Source: Anderseniella sp963787895
GTDB lineage: Bacteria > Pseudomonadota > Alphaproteobacteria > Rhizobiales > Aestuariivirgaceae
Length of the DNA: 64,000 nt
Assembly (NCBI GenBank): GCA_963787895.1
Contig: CAWBEX010000008.1
Span: forward strand, 310,001 to 374,000
Direction: 5' to 3'
The notes under the pieces are model-generated. The model was given only the letters and a program-made list of their open reading frames with translations, did no database searches and was not told where the DNA came from. Below are positions 35,208 to 43,088 of this stretch, one piece after another; the first letter of the stretch is position 1; the number at the start of each line of letters is the position of its first letter. The translations under genes and the position numbers were made by a program.

Positions 35208-36062
35208 ATGCTGCAAGCCAGTCACAACACAGATGATTATGAACTCGTTCGCCGCACAATTGAATTTGTTTCGGCGCACTGGCTTGGCCATCCCTCTCTG
35301 GAGGAGATTGCGAGCAATGTCGGTGCAAGCCCTGATCATGTCCAGCGTTGTTTCAATCGCTGGGCTGGATTGACACCAAAATCATTCATGCAGGCAATTA
35401 CCATAGACCGTGCTCGCGAGTTGCTGAAGGGATCGGCCACGGTGATGGACACCGCGTACGAGGTTGGCTTGTCCGGCGCAGGCCGGTTGCATGACTTGTT
35501 TGTCAACCATGAAGGTATGCCACCTGGAGTGTATCGCGCCAAAGGCGCTGGCCTGACAATCACCTGGGGGCTGTTTCCGTCTCCATTTGGTTCGGCGGTT
35601 GTGCTGATCACACCATATGGCTTGGCGGGGTTGGCATTCGCCAACGAGGGAGAAGAACAGGCTGCATTTGATGACATGGCGCGGCGCTGGCCAAATGCCA
35701 CCTACGTGCGAGAAGACAAGTCTGTAGAAGCCACGGCAAGGCGCATATTTGATCACAACCAGTGGCGCCCGGACCAACCCTTGCGCATAGTGCTTATCGG
35801 CACAGATTTTGAGGTGCGTGTCTGGGAGACGTTACTGCGCATTCCGATGGGCGCAGCGACAACCTACTCTGATGTGGCTGAAAAGCTGGGTTCGCCAAAA
35901 GCCGTCAGGGCTGTTGGCACGGCTGTCGGCAAAAACCCTATTTCATTTGTTGTGCCCTGCCACAGGGTACTGGGCAAGTCAGGCAACTTGTGTGGTTACC
36001 ATTGGGGCTTGACCCGCAAAAAGGCAATATTGGGCTGGGAGGCAGGCACCACTGCAAACTAA
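35208..36062 (+). CDS. Ada-like AraC regulator fused to O6-methylguanine-DNA methyltransferase
   Basis: 284 aa from ATG 35208, which has GGAGG 10 bp upstream; ATG 35148 is in frame but lacks one. An AraC-type helix-turn-helix (about 15-100: PSLEEIASNVGASPDHVQRCFNRW) is joined to a C-terminal methyltransferase with the acceptor cysteine in FVVPCHRVLGKSG. The N-terminal zinc-binding Ada domain that repairs phosphotriesters and senses damage in E. coli Ada is absent. So it probably repairs O6-alkylguanine but may not be activated in the Ada way. A separate AlkB gene lies at 41.8 kb. Confidence 0.93.
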   Translation: MLQASHNTDDYELVRRTIEFVSAHWLGHPSLEEIASNVGASPDHVQRCFNRWAGLTPKSFMQAITIDRARELLKGSATVMDTAYEVGLSGAGRLHDLFVNHEGMPPGVYRAKGAGLTITWGLFPSPFGSAVVLITPYGLAGLAFANEGEEQAAFDDMARRWPNATYVREDKSVEATARRIFDHNQWRPDQPLRIVLIGTDFEVRVWETLLRIPMGAATTYSDVAEKLGSPKAVRAVGTAVGKNPISFVVPCHRVLGKSGNLCGYHWGLTRKKAILGWEAGTTAN

Positions 36063-36683
36063 TCAGTTTTCCAGAACCTTCGAGCTGGCGATCGTTCCAT
36101 TGGCATTGAGCTGGTAAATGATCGGCACACCAGTGGCAATCTCCCGTTTCAGAATCTCATCCGGACTCAAGCCTTCAAGGGCCATGACCAGTGCGCGAAG
36201 TGAGTTGCCATGAGCGGCGACAATGATGGTTTTGCCATCGAGTACATGTGGCTGAATTTCCTTCATGTAGTAAGGCAACGTCCGCGCAAGAGTGTCGCGC
36301 AAACTCTCGCCTCCGGGTGGTGCAATGTCATATGACCTGCGCCAGATGTGCACTTGTTCTTCACCCCACTTGGCGCGGGCGTCGTCCTTGTTCAATCCGG
36401 TGAGGTCACCATAGTCGCGCTCGTTCAACGCCTGGTTGCGCACGGTCGCGAGTTTTTCCTGCCCCAACTCACCAAGAATGATGGACAATGTGCGTTGCGC
36501 ACGTGACAGGTCGCTGGTGAAGGCCATGTCGAATTTCAGGTCTTGTGCCTTCAGGTTTTTGCCAGCAGCGTGTGCTTCTGCCACACCCTTGTCTGTCAGG
36601 CCGGGGTCTTCCCAACCGGTAAACAGATTCTTCAGGTTCCATTCGCTCTGCCCGTGCCGGACAAGCACAAGTGTTCCACTCAT
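36063..36683 (-). CDS. gpmA: 2,3-bisphosphoglycerate-dependent phosphoglycerate mutase
   Basis: 206 aa from ATG 36683. Phospho-acceptor His in LVLVRHGQSEWNLKN, GWEDPGLTDKG, ERDYGDLTGLNK and the second catalytic His in AAHGNSLRALV. Interconverts 3- and 2-phosphoglycerate. This short form (about 206 residues) is the usual alphaproteobacterial length, compared with 250 in E. coli. 27 bp downstream of dapB on the same strand. Confidence 0.95.
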   Translation of the reverse strand: MSGTLVLVRHGQSEWNLKNLFTGWEDPGLTDKGVAEAHAAGKNLKAQDLKFDMAFTSDLSRAQRTLSIILGELGQEKLATVRNQALNERDYGDLTGLNKDDARAKWGEEQVHIWRRSYDIAPPGGESLRDTLARTLPYYMKEIQPHVLDGKTIIVAAHGNSLRALVMALEGLSPDEILKREIATGVPIIYQLNANGTIASSKVLEN

Positions 36684-36710
36684 GTCTCGTATCACCTTCT
36701 GATCTTTTGG

Positions 36711-37523
36711 TTAATTCGCTGGGTCCAGCCCTAGCACATCAGCCATGGAGTAAAGCCCGGGCTTCTGTTCCCTGGCCCAAAGTGCGGCCCTTATTGCTCC
36801 ATTGGCGAATATCTCGCGCGATTCTGCGTGATGCGACACCGTGATCCGCTCCGAAGGTCCGGCAAAGACCACACCGTGTTCACCAACGACACTGCCACCA
36901 CGGAGTGTGGCAAATCCGATATCACCTTCATTGCGCGCACCAGTATGTCCATCCCGGGAGCGCACAGAGTGTTTTGCAAGCTCTATTCCACGCCCGTCAG
37001 CTGCTGCCTGACCCAACAACAGTGCAGTGCCAGATGGTGCGTCCACCTTGTGCCGGTGGTGCATTTCCAGCACTTCAATGTCAAAGCTCGCATCAAGGGC
37101 GGCCGCGACCTGCCGCACCACTGCGGCCAACAGGTTTACGCCCATGCTCATGTTGCCGGATTTCACTATGCGAGCATGTCTTGATGCCGCCTTGATTGCA
37201 GCTTCGTCAGTATCGCTGAACCCGGTTGTGCCAATTACATGGATGATACGCGCCTGTGCGGCCACACCAGCAAAGGCGACACTTGCGGCAGGTGCAGTGA
37301 AGTCAATCAATGCATCCGCCTTGACCAGTGCTGTGAGTGGGTCATCGCTGACCGCGACACCGATTTCTCCTATGCCGGAAATGATGCCGAGATCCTTGCC
37401 CAGATGAGAGGAGCCGGTAGGCTCAAGGCCACCAGCAACTTCACAGCCGGTATGAGCATGGATCAACCGGGTTAGCGTCTGGCCCATTCGCCCGCCTGCG
37501 CCGGCAACGACAATTTTCAACAT
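36711..37523 (-). CDS. dapB: 4-hydroxy-tetrahydrodipicolinate reductase
   Basis: 270 aa. NAD(P)-binding GAGGRMGQTLTRLI, DFTAPAASV, the catalytic region EMHHRHKVDAPSGTAL with His and Lys, and SHHAESR near the end. Reduces HTPA in the lysine/diaminopimelate pathway, thus feeding peptidoglycan. Divergent from the SRPBCC gene; likely co-transcribed with gpmA. Confidence 0.97.
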   Translation of the reverse strand: MLKIVVAGAGGRMGQTLTRLIHAHTGCEVAGGLEPTGSSHLGKDLGIISGIGEIGVAVSDDPLTALVKADALIDFTAPAASVAFAGVAAQARIIHVIGTTGFSDTDEAAIKAASRHARIVKSGNMSMGVNLLAAVVRQVAAALDASFDIEVLEMHHRHKVDAPSGTALLLGQAAADGRGIELAKHSVRSRDGHTGARNEGDIGFATLRGGSVVGEHGVVFAGPSERITVSHHAESREIFANGAIRAALWAREQKPGLYSMADVLGLDPAN

Positions 37524-37671
37524 TCCTGATCACCCAAAACTGAAATGTGTGCGTGTTGTCGCCACTGATAACAGCCAGGGCCGACTAAGCCAATGATGAT
37601 GTGCAATGGACTTTGTCTCCAGAACAGGGCAGGCTGGTTCAAATCTCGAACAACACGAAAAATCAAAACCC

Positions 37672-38097
37672 ATGTTGAAAGTCCACGAAACAGCCAGACT
37701 GAAGGCGCCAGCATCTGACGTATGGGATGCTATTGGGGATTTTGGTAATCTGGCCGAATGGCATCCTGCGGCTGTGACATCTACAATTGAAACCCGGGGT
37801 GAGGATACGATTCGTGTGATAAGCATACCTGGTGGTGGTACTCTGGTTGAGAAGCTGGAAGCGCATCTTCAAGATGCAATGAGTCAGAGCTACACCATTT
37901 TGGAAGGCCCACTGCCGGTAGTTGACTATCATTCGACTTTAAAAATCATTCCGGATGGTGATGAGAATTGTACAGTCGATTGGTCCGGCACATTCAAGGC
38001 CAATGGCGTTGATGACCAGGCTGCCATCAAGGTTGTAACAGGTATTTACACTACAGGCTTATCGGCTTTGAAGAAGCGTTTTGGTGAGCCTTCCTGA
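37672..38097 (+). CDS. SRPBCC-superfamily protein (polyketide cyclase/dehydrase-like)
   Basis: 141 aa from ATG 37672. N-terminal TARLKAPASDVWDAIGDFGNLAEWHPA and later VDWSGTF are typical of START/Bet-v1-like hydrophobic-cavity proteins. Ligand and reaction unknown. Stops 3 bp before the DUF1330 stop on the other strand. Confidence 0.85.
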   Translation: MLKVHETARLKAPASDVWDAIGDFGNLAEWHPAAVTSTIETRGEDTIRVISIPGGGTLVEKLEAHLQDAMSQSYTILEGPLPVVDYHSTLKIIPDGDENCTVDWSGTFKANGVDDQAAIKVVTGIYTTGLSALKKRFGEPS

Positions 38098-38100
38098 CGA

Positions 38101-38388
38101 TCAGACCCCTTCGACTATCACTATGTCTGCTTCGCCAGCGCCTATGCGATTGGCTCTGGCTGACTGATACTCATAACTGTTGAAGCAATCGATGGCATCT
38201 TGATAGCTGTCGAATTCGATCACCACATTGCGTGGTTTTCCGTTACCTTCCATCTGTGCGTGTTGACCGCCCCTTGCCAGTATACGGGCGTTGTACTTCT
38301 TGAAAGCACTCGGGGCAGCATCTGCATAGAGTTTGTATTGCTCCGGATTGCTGACAATAACGTGTGCGATCCAGTAACCCTTGGCCAT
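38101..38388 (-). CDS. DUF1330 family protein
   Basis: 95 aa, ferredoxin-like DUF1330 (GYWIAHVIVSNPEQYKLYADAAP, ARGG, VIEFDSYQDAIDCFNS). Small single-domain proteins of unknown function, sometimes dimeric like the ABM domain. It starts 3 bp after the dnaJ stop, so it may be transcribed with dnaJ. Confidence 0.9.
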   Translation of the reverse strand: MAKGYWIAHVIVSNPEQYKLYADAAPSAFKKYNARILARGGQHAQMEGNGKPRNVVIEFDSYQDAIDCFNSYEYQSARANRIGAGEADIVIVEGV

Positions 38389-38391
38389 TGG

Positions 38392-39540
38392 CTAGCTCCC
38401 AAAATTTTCCCAAAATGAGCGTGCCTTTGAAAAGAATCCCGCTGATTGGGGTGAATTGTCCTTCGCCTGTTGTTCGAAATCGCGCAGCAATTCTTTCTGC
38501 TTGCGGGTCAGGTTGACTGGAGTCTCAACGCTGACCTGAATGTACATGTCACCATGTTGGCTGGAACGCAGCACAGGCATACCTTTGCCTTTCAGGCGGA
38601 ATTGCTTGCCACCCTGGGTGCCTTCGGGGATCGTCACCCGTGCCTTTTTGCCATCAATTGTAGGTACCTCGATTTCACCACCCAGCGAAGCTGCGGTCAT
38701 TGAAATTGGCACGCGGCAAAACAGGTCAGCGCCATCGCGCTGGAAAAACTCATGCGGCTTGATCGATAGAAATATGTACAAATCGCCGGATGGTCCGCCG
38801 CGAAGCCCGGACTCGCCTTCGTTGGCAAGTCGGATGCGGGTGCCGTCTTCCACCCCGGCAGGGATGTTGACCGACAAGGTGCGTTCCTTCTGAACTCGGC
38901 CCTGGCCCGAACAATCTGAGCATGGATCGGAAATCACACTGCCTCGCCCCTGACACGTCGGACAGGTGCGCTCCACCGTGAAGAAACCCGAAGATGAACG
39001 AACAGCTCCATTGCCGTTACATGTGGAGCACGTCGTAGGATTGGTGCCCGGTTTTGCTCCGCTGCCGGAGCAGGTTTCGCATTTCACCGACGATGGAACG
39101 CGGATTTGCGCTGATTTGCCCGTGAAGGCATCCGTAAGGCTGGTTTCCATATCATAGCGAAGGTCAGACCCGCGCGCGGCCCCACTGCGGCCACCACCGC
39201 GTTTTGCTCCGCCACCACCACCCATGAACTCGCCAAACAGGTCTTCGAATATGTCCGACATCGATGACGAGAATTCGGGACCAAATCCAGCGCCGCCGGC
39301 ACCGCCGCGCCCATCCTCAAATGCAGAATGACCAAACCGGTCATAAGCGGCCCGTTTCTGCGGGTCTTTCAGAACTTCGTAGGCTTCACCAGCTTCCTTG
39401 AATTTTTGTTCTGCTGTCGAGTCACCAGGATTGGCATCTGGATGGAACTGCTTGGCCATCTTGCGAAAGGCATTCTTGAGCTCTTTCTCGTCAGCATTCT
39501 TGCCGACGCCCAGAACCTCGTAGTAGTCACGTTTTGCCAT
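38392..39540 (-). CDS. dnaJ: Chaperone DnaJ
   Basis: 382 aa from ATG 39540. J domain (about 1-70) with HPD in KQFHPDANPG, a Gly-rich stretch (GGRGGAGGAGFG), four CxxCxGxG-type zinc repeats (CETCSGSG, CSTCNGNG, CPTCQGRG, CSDCSGQG) and the two C-terminal beta domains. Delivers substrates to DnaK. Separated from dnaK by 122 bp containing a hairpin. Confidence 0.97.
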   Translation of the reverse strand: MAKRDYYEVLGVGKNADEKELKNAFRKMAKQFHPDANPGDSTAEQKFKEAGEAYEVLKDPQKRAAYDRFGHSAFEDGRGGAGGAGFGPEFSSSMSDIFEDLFGEFMGGGGGAKRGGGRSGAARGSDLRYDMETSLTDAFTGKSAQIRVPSSVKCETCSGSGAKPGTNPTTCSTCNGNGAVRSSSGFFTVERTCPTCQGRGSVISDPCSDCSGQGRVQKERTLSVNIPAGVEDGTRIRLANEGESGLRGGPSGDLYIFLSIKPHEFFQRDGADLFCRVPISMTAASLGGEIEVPTIDGKKARVTIPEGTQGGKQFRLKGKGMPVLRSSQHGDMYIQVSVETPVNLTRKQKELLRDFEQQAKDNSPQSAGFFSKARSFWENFGS

Positions 39541-39612
39541 TTGCATTCAGCCCGGTTTGTTTTTCACAGGCAGGGACTCAGCAGCCTACCTGGTAATACT
39601 CTTCTGCAAGAA

Positions 39613-39639
39613 GCCCCGGAGCCGTCAAGGCTCCAGGGC
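39613..39639 (-). terminator. Hairpin between dnaK and dnaJ, possible attenuator/terminator
   Basis: On the minus strand, GCCC-U-GGAGCC, a 5-nt loop, GGCUCC-G-GGGC form an 11-bp RNA stem with one G-U pair, followed by UUCUU. The U tract is short. It could lower dnaJ expression or stabilise the dnaK mRNA rather than fully terminate. Confidence 0.55.
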
Positions 39640-39662
39640 AACATGTTTTGTAATATCGACGA

Positions 39663-41588
39663 TCAAGATGCCTTTTTGTCGTTTGTATCGTCGTCCTGGA
39701 CTTCTTCAAAGTCAGCATCAACAACATCATCTATATCGTCGCCGTCGTTGCTGGCACCTTCTCCATCTTCATCGTCAGATCCGGACTGACTCTTGTAGAT
39801 GGCCTCACCAAGCTTCATTGCCGCCTGCGCAAGCGTATTTGTCTTGGCGGTGATCTCATCAGCATCTTCGCCATCCATCACTGACTTGAGATCCTCAACT
39901 GCTGCTGTGATGGCTGACTTGTCTGCTTCCGAAACTTTGTCGCCATGCTCGGCCAGCGACTTCTCAGTGGAGTGGATCAATGCTTCACCGTGATTCTTTG
40001 CTTCGACGATACCCTTGCGCTTCTTGTCTTCGTCAGCATGACTTTCAGCGTCCTTCACCATCTTTTCCACTTCGTCATCAGACAAGCCGCCAGATGCCTG
40101 AATGCGTATCTGTTGTTCCTTGCCAGTTGCCTTGTCTTTTGCCGAAACGTTGACGATGCCGTTGGCGTCGATGTCAAAGGTCACTTCGATTTGTGGAATG
40201 CCACGCGGTGCAGGTGGGATGCCCATCAGGTCGAAGTTGCCAAGCATCTTATTGTGCTGAGCCATCTCGCGCTCACCCTGGAACACCCGAATGGTCACGG
40301 CCGTCTGGTTGTCGTCAGCAGTCGAGAACACCTGACTCTTTTTGGTCGGGATCGTGGTGTTGCGGTCAATCAGGCGCGTGAACACACCACCAAGAGTTTC
40401 AATGCCCAGCGACAGCGGAGTCACATCAAGCAGAAGCACGTCCTTTACTTCGCCTTGCAGGACACCAGCCTGAATGGCGGCACCGATGGCCACCACTTCA
40501 TCCGGATTCACGCCCTTGTGCGGTTCCTTGCCGAAGAACGATTTGACGGTTTCGATTACCTTCGGCATGCGGGTCATGCCGCCAACCAGCACAACTTCAT
40601 CGATATCCGAAGCCTTAAGTCCAGCATCCTTGAGTGCGGCCCTGCATGGATCAACCGTGCGCTGGATCAAGTCCTCAACGAGAGTTTCCAGTTTTGCCCG
40701 CGTCATCTTCAGCGTCAGATGCTTGGGCCCCGATGCATCTGCCGTGATGAATGGCAGGTTGATTTCCGTTTGTGTAGACGAAGACAGCTCTATCTTGGCC
40801 TTCTCAGCAGCTTCCTTCAGGCGCTGCAGGGCCAGCTTGTCCTTGCGCAAATCAATGCTGCTTTCTTTTTTGAACTCGTCTGCAAGATAATCGACAATGC
40901 GCATGTCGAAGTCTTCACCGCCGAGGAAGGTATCGCCGTTAGTTGACTTCACCTCGAACACGCCATCACCGATTTCAAGAATCGACACATCGAACGTACC
41001 ACCACCGAGGTCATACACTGCAATGACGCCGGCGTCCTTCTTGTCGAGGCCATACGCCAGTGCAGCTGCGGTTGGTTCGTTGATAATGCGCAGAACCTCA
41101 AGACCGGCAATCTTGCCTGCATCTTTCGTGGCCTGGCGCTGGCTGTCATTGAAATAGGCCGGTACGGTGATAACGGCCTGTGAAACGGGCTCTCCGAGAT
41201 GCCGTTCCGCAGTTTCCTTCATCTTCTGCAGAGTCATGGCAGAGATCTGCGACGGCGCAAACTTCTTGCCGTTGGACTCAACCCAAGCGTCGCCATTGTC
41301 GGCTTTAACAATGGAGTAAGGAACCAGCTTCTTGTCCTTTTCAACCATTGGATCATCCATCCGGCGGCCAATAAGCCGCTTGATGGCGAAGAAAGTGTTC
41401 TCCGGGTTGGTCACACCCTGGCGCTTGGCGGGTTGACCCACAAGCGTTTCGCCTTCTTCTGTGAATGCAACAATGGATGGTGTGGTCCTGGCGCCCTCAG
41501 CGTTCTCGACAACTTTCGGGCTGCCGCCTTCCATGACCGCAACACACGAGTTGGTGGTGCCAAGGTCGATTCCGATAACTTTTCCCAT
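39663..41588 (-). CDS. dnaK: Chaperone DnaK (Hsp70)
   Basis: 641 aa from ATG 41588, preceded by GGAGGG. ATPase domain with IGIDLGTTNSCVAV, AVITVPAYFNDSQRQATKDAG, IAVYDLGGGTFDVSI and VLVGGMTRMP; substrate domain with DVTPLSLGIETLGG; acidic C-terminus. Central heat-shock chaperone. Long frames on the opposite strand reflect the strong codon bias of this gene. The upstream 196-bp gap holds a promoter match and a structured leader. Confidence 0.98.
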   Translation of the reverse strand: MGKVIGIDLGTTNSCVAVMEGGSPKVVENAEGARTTPSIVAFTEEGETLVGQPAKRQGVTNPENTFFAIKRLIGRRMDDPMVEKDKKLVPYSIVKADNGDAWVESNGKKFAPSQISAMTLQKMKETAERHLGEPVSQAVITVPAYFNDSQRQATKDAGKIAGLEVLRIINEPTAAALAYGLDKKDAGVIAVYDLGGGTFDVSILEIGDGVFEVKSTNGDTFLGGEDFDMRIVDYLADEFKKESSIDLRKDKLALQRLKEAAEKAKIELSSSTQTEINLPFITADASGPKHLTLKMTRAKLETLVEDLIQRTVDPCRAALKDAGLKASDIDEVVLVGGMTRMPKVIETVKSFFGKEPHKGVNPDEVVAIGAAIQAGVLQGEVKDVLLLDVTPLSLGIETLGGVFTRLIDRNTTIPTKKSQVFSTADDNQTAVTIRVFQGEREMAQHNKMLGNFDLMGIPPAPRGIPQIEVTFDIDANGIVNVSAKDKATGKEQQIRIQASGGLSDDEVEKMVKDAESHADEDKKRKGIVEAKNHGEALIHSTEKSLAEHGDKVSEADKSAITAAVEDLKSVMDGEDADEITAKTNTLAQAAMKLGEAIYKSQSGSDDEDGEGASNDGDDIDDVVDADFEEVQDDDTNDKKAS

Positions 41589-41607
41589 AATGCCCTCCAA
41601 TAAGGCC

Positions 41608-41665
41608 GTTTGTTGCCATGCCCTTGTATCTGGCGCATGGGAAGCCGGCTTTGCCGGTAACAAAC
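41608..41665 (-). ncRNA. Predicted three-way-junction structure in the dnaK 5' leader
   Basis: In the dnaK mRNA leader a closing stem (GUUUGUU with AACAAAC, 7 bp) surrounds two inner stems: CCGGC-AAA-GCCGG, and CCAUGC with GCAUGG around a 13-nt loop. The structure ends about 10 nt before the GGAGGG ribosome binding site. It is cis-acting if real; the binding site itself is not paired in this model. Confidence 0.45.
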
Positions 41666-41739
41666 TCCGATTGCTTCTGACAATCCGGTTGACGCATGAT
41701 GGCCGAGAGCCAGACACGTAAACGCGGTGTTCGCGAGCT

Positions 41740-41768
41740 ATATAGGAAGGCTTTCGACAAGCATCAAG
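41740..41768 (-). promoter_or_regulatory. Predicted dnaK promoter (RpoH-type, also readable as sigma70)
   Basis: On the minus strand CTTG-N18-CCTATAT fits the alphaproteobacterial heat-shock pattern CTTG-N16-18-CYTATNT. The same bases also give TTGATG-N17-TATATA, a sigma70-like pair. Predicted transcripts would carry a leader of about 140 nt. Confidence 0.6.
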
Positions 41769-41784
41769 TCAGGTGTGAAATAAG

Positions 41785-42396
41785 TTGCAACTTGATGGAT
41801 TGAGAATAATCCCCGAATTTTATGATCGTGCTGCCCAGGAACGCCTAGTAGACGAGCTGCGTGCGTTGGTGCAGGAAGCCCCATTTTACACCCCTGTCAT
41901 GCCACGATCTGGAAAGCCGATGTCGGTGCGCATGACCAATTTAGGCGAGCTTGGCTGGGTGGCGGACCGTGCAGGATATCGCTATCAGGCCCGGCATCCT
42001 GAAACTGGCAAGCCCTGGCCTGCCATGCCTGCGAGCTTATTGACGCTGTGGCGGAAAGTGGCGGGCTTTCCGCCTTTGCCACAAGTCTGTCTGGTAAACT
42101 ACTATGGCGAGGGCGCCAGGATGGGTCTTCATCAGGACTGTGATGAGAACGAATTTTCCGCTCCTGTTGTATCAGTGTCTCTGGGCAATACTGCCATATT
42201 CCGGATAGGCGGGCTTGAGCGCACGGAAAAGACCAAATCCTTCAAGTTGAATTCAGGGGATGTGCTTGTCATGGGTGGTGCTTCACGTCTGCGATTTCAC
42301 GGGGTAGACCGCACTATCCAAGGTTCATCAACACTGCTCGATGGCAACGGCAGAATCAATCTCACTTTGCGCCGCGTGACGAAGCATGATGATTGA
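41785..42396 (+). CDS. alkB: Alpha-ketoglutarate-dependent dioxygenase AlkB
   Basis: 203 aa from a TTG start at 41785; no suitable ATG exists before the conserved region. The 2-oxoglutarate/Fe(II) core has NYYGEGARMGLHQDCDE (metal His and Asp), VSVSLGNTAIF, the third ligand His in RLRFHGVDR and the 2OG-binding arginines in INLTLRR. Removes alkyl groups from 1-methyladenine and 3-methylcytosine. Divergent from dnaK, its start 17 bp from the dnaK promoter match, convergent with grpE. Confidence 0.93.
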   Translation: MQLDGLRIIPEFYDRAAQERLVDELRALVQEAPFYTPVMPRSGKPMSVRMTNLGELGWVADRAGYRYQARHPETGKPWPAMPASLLTLWRKVAGFPPLPQVCLVNYYGEGARMGLHQDCDENEFSAPVVSVSLGNTAIFRIGGLERTEKTKSFKLNSGDVLVMGGASRLRFHGVDRTIQGSSTLLDGNGRINLTLRRVTKHDD

Positions 42397-42410
42397 GAGA
42401 TTGTGTTGGT

Positions 42411-43019
42411 TCAGACCGCTTTGGTGTCTTTGGCAACGCCCACGAGAGCCGGGCGCAACACCCGTTCGCCGATCTTGAATCCAGTCTGGACTACCTGCAC
42501 TACCGTGCCGTTTGACTTTCCTGAGCCCGGTACTTCAAACATCGCCTGATGGTAGTTGGGGTCAAACTTCTCATCCAGTGGATCGAGTTCTGCAATGCCA
42601 TATTTTTGGAACACATTCACCAACTCGCGGCGCGTGAGTTCGATTCCTTCAATCAGGTTGCGGGTAGCCTCATCCGCCTTCTTGCGCTGTTCTTCGGGCA
42701 TCATTTCCAGTGCCTTGCCCATGCTGTCACTAACAGACAGCAGGTCCTTGGCAAAGTTGGTCGCTGCATAAAGCGTAGCTTCAGCCTTCTCCCTTTCTGC
42801 ACGCTTGCGCAGATTTTCCGTATCAGCCAGGGAACGAAGCAGTCGGTCCTTGAGGTCCGCATTTTCAGTTGCGAGTTCCTCGTAGGTGTCCATTGCCAGT
42901 TCACCTTCAGCCAGGTCATCTTCTTCTAAAATGGCATCAGCAGCAGCTTCAAGCTGCTCATCGCTGAGAGCGCTTTCTTCAACGGTTTGTTGCTTGGACG
43001 AGTTCTTGCTTTCAGTCAT
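42411..43019 (-). CDS. grpE: Nucleotide exchange factor GrpE
   Basis: 202 aa from ATG 43019. An acidic N-terminus, a long coiled-coil (about 45-105: ELATENADLKDRLLRSLADTENLRKR), then the beta-rich head with FDPNYHQAMFEV and VVQTGFKIGERVLRPALVGV. Releases ADP from DnaK. Follows hrcA by 69 bp, the usual hrcA-grpE order. Confidence 0.97.
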   Translation of the reverse strand: MTESKNSSKQQTVEESALSDEQLEAAADAILEEDDLAEGELAMDTYEELATENADLKDRLLRSLADTENLRKRAEREKAEATLYAATNFAKDLLSVSDSMGKALEMMPEEQRKKADEATRNLIEGIELTRRELVNVFQKYGIAELDPLDEKFDPNYHQAMFEVPGSGKSNGTVVQVVQTGFKIGERVLRPALVGVAKDTKAV

Positions 43020-43088
43020 GGACAATCATTCCGTAAGGCTTGGATGTGATTCAGGATGAAGTGCATATCAGGCTTTCAAACGCAAAGA

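Noticed and set aside
39945..40946. A 333-codon open frame on the plus strand opposite dnaK
   Set aside because: It is antisense to a gene with strong codon bias, has no recognisable domain and no ribosome binding site; dnaK itself is certain.
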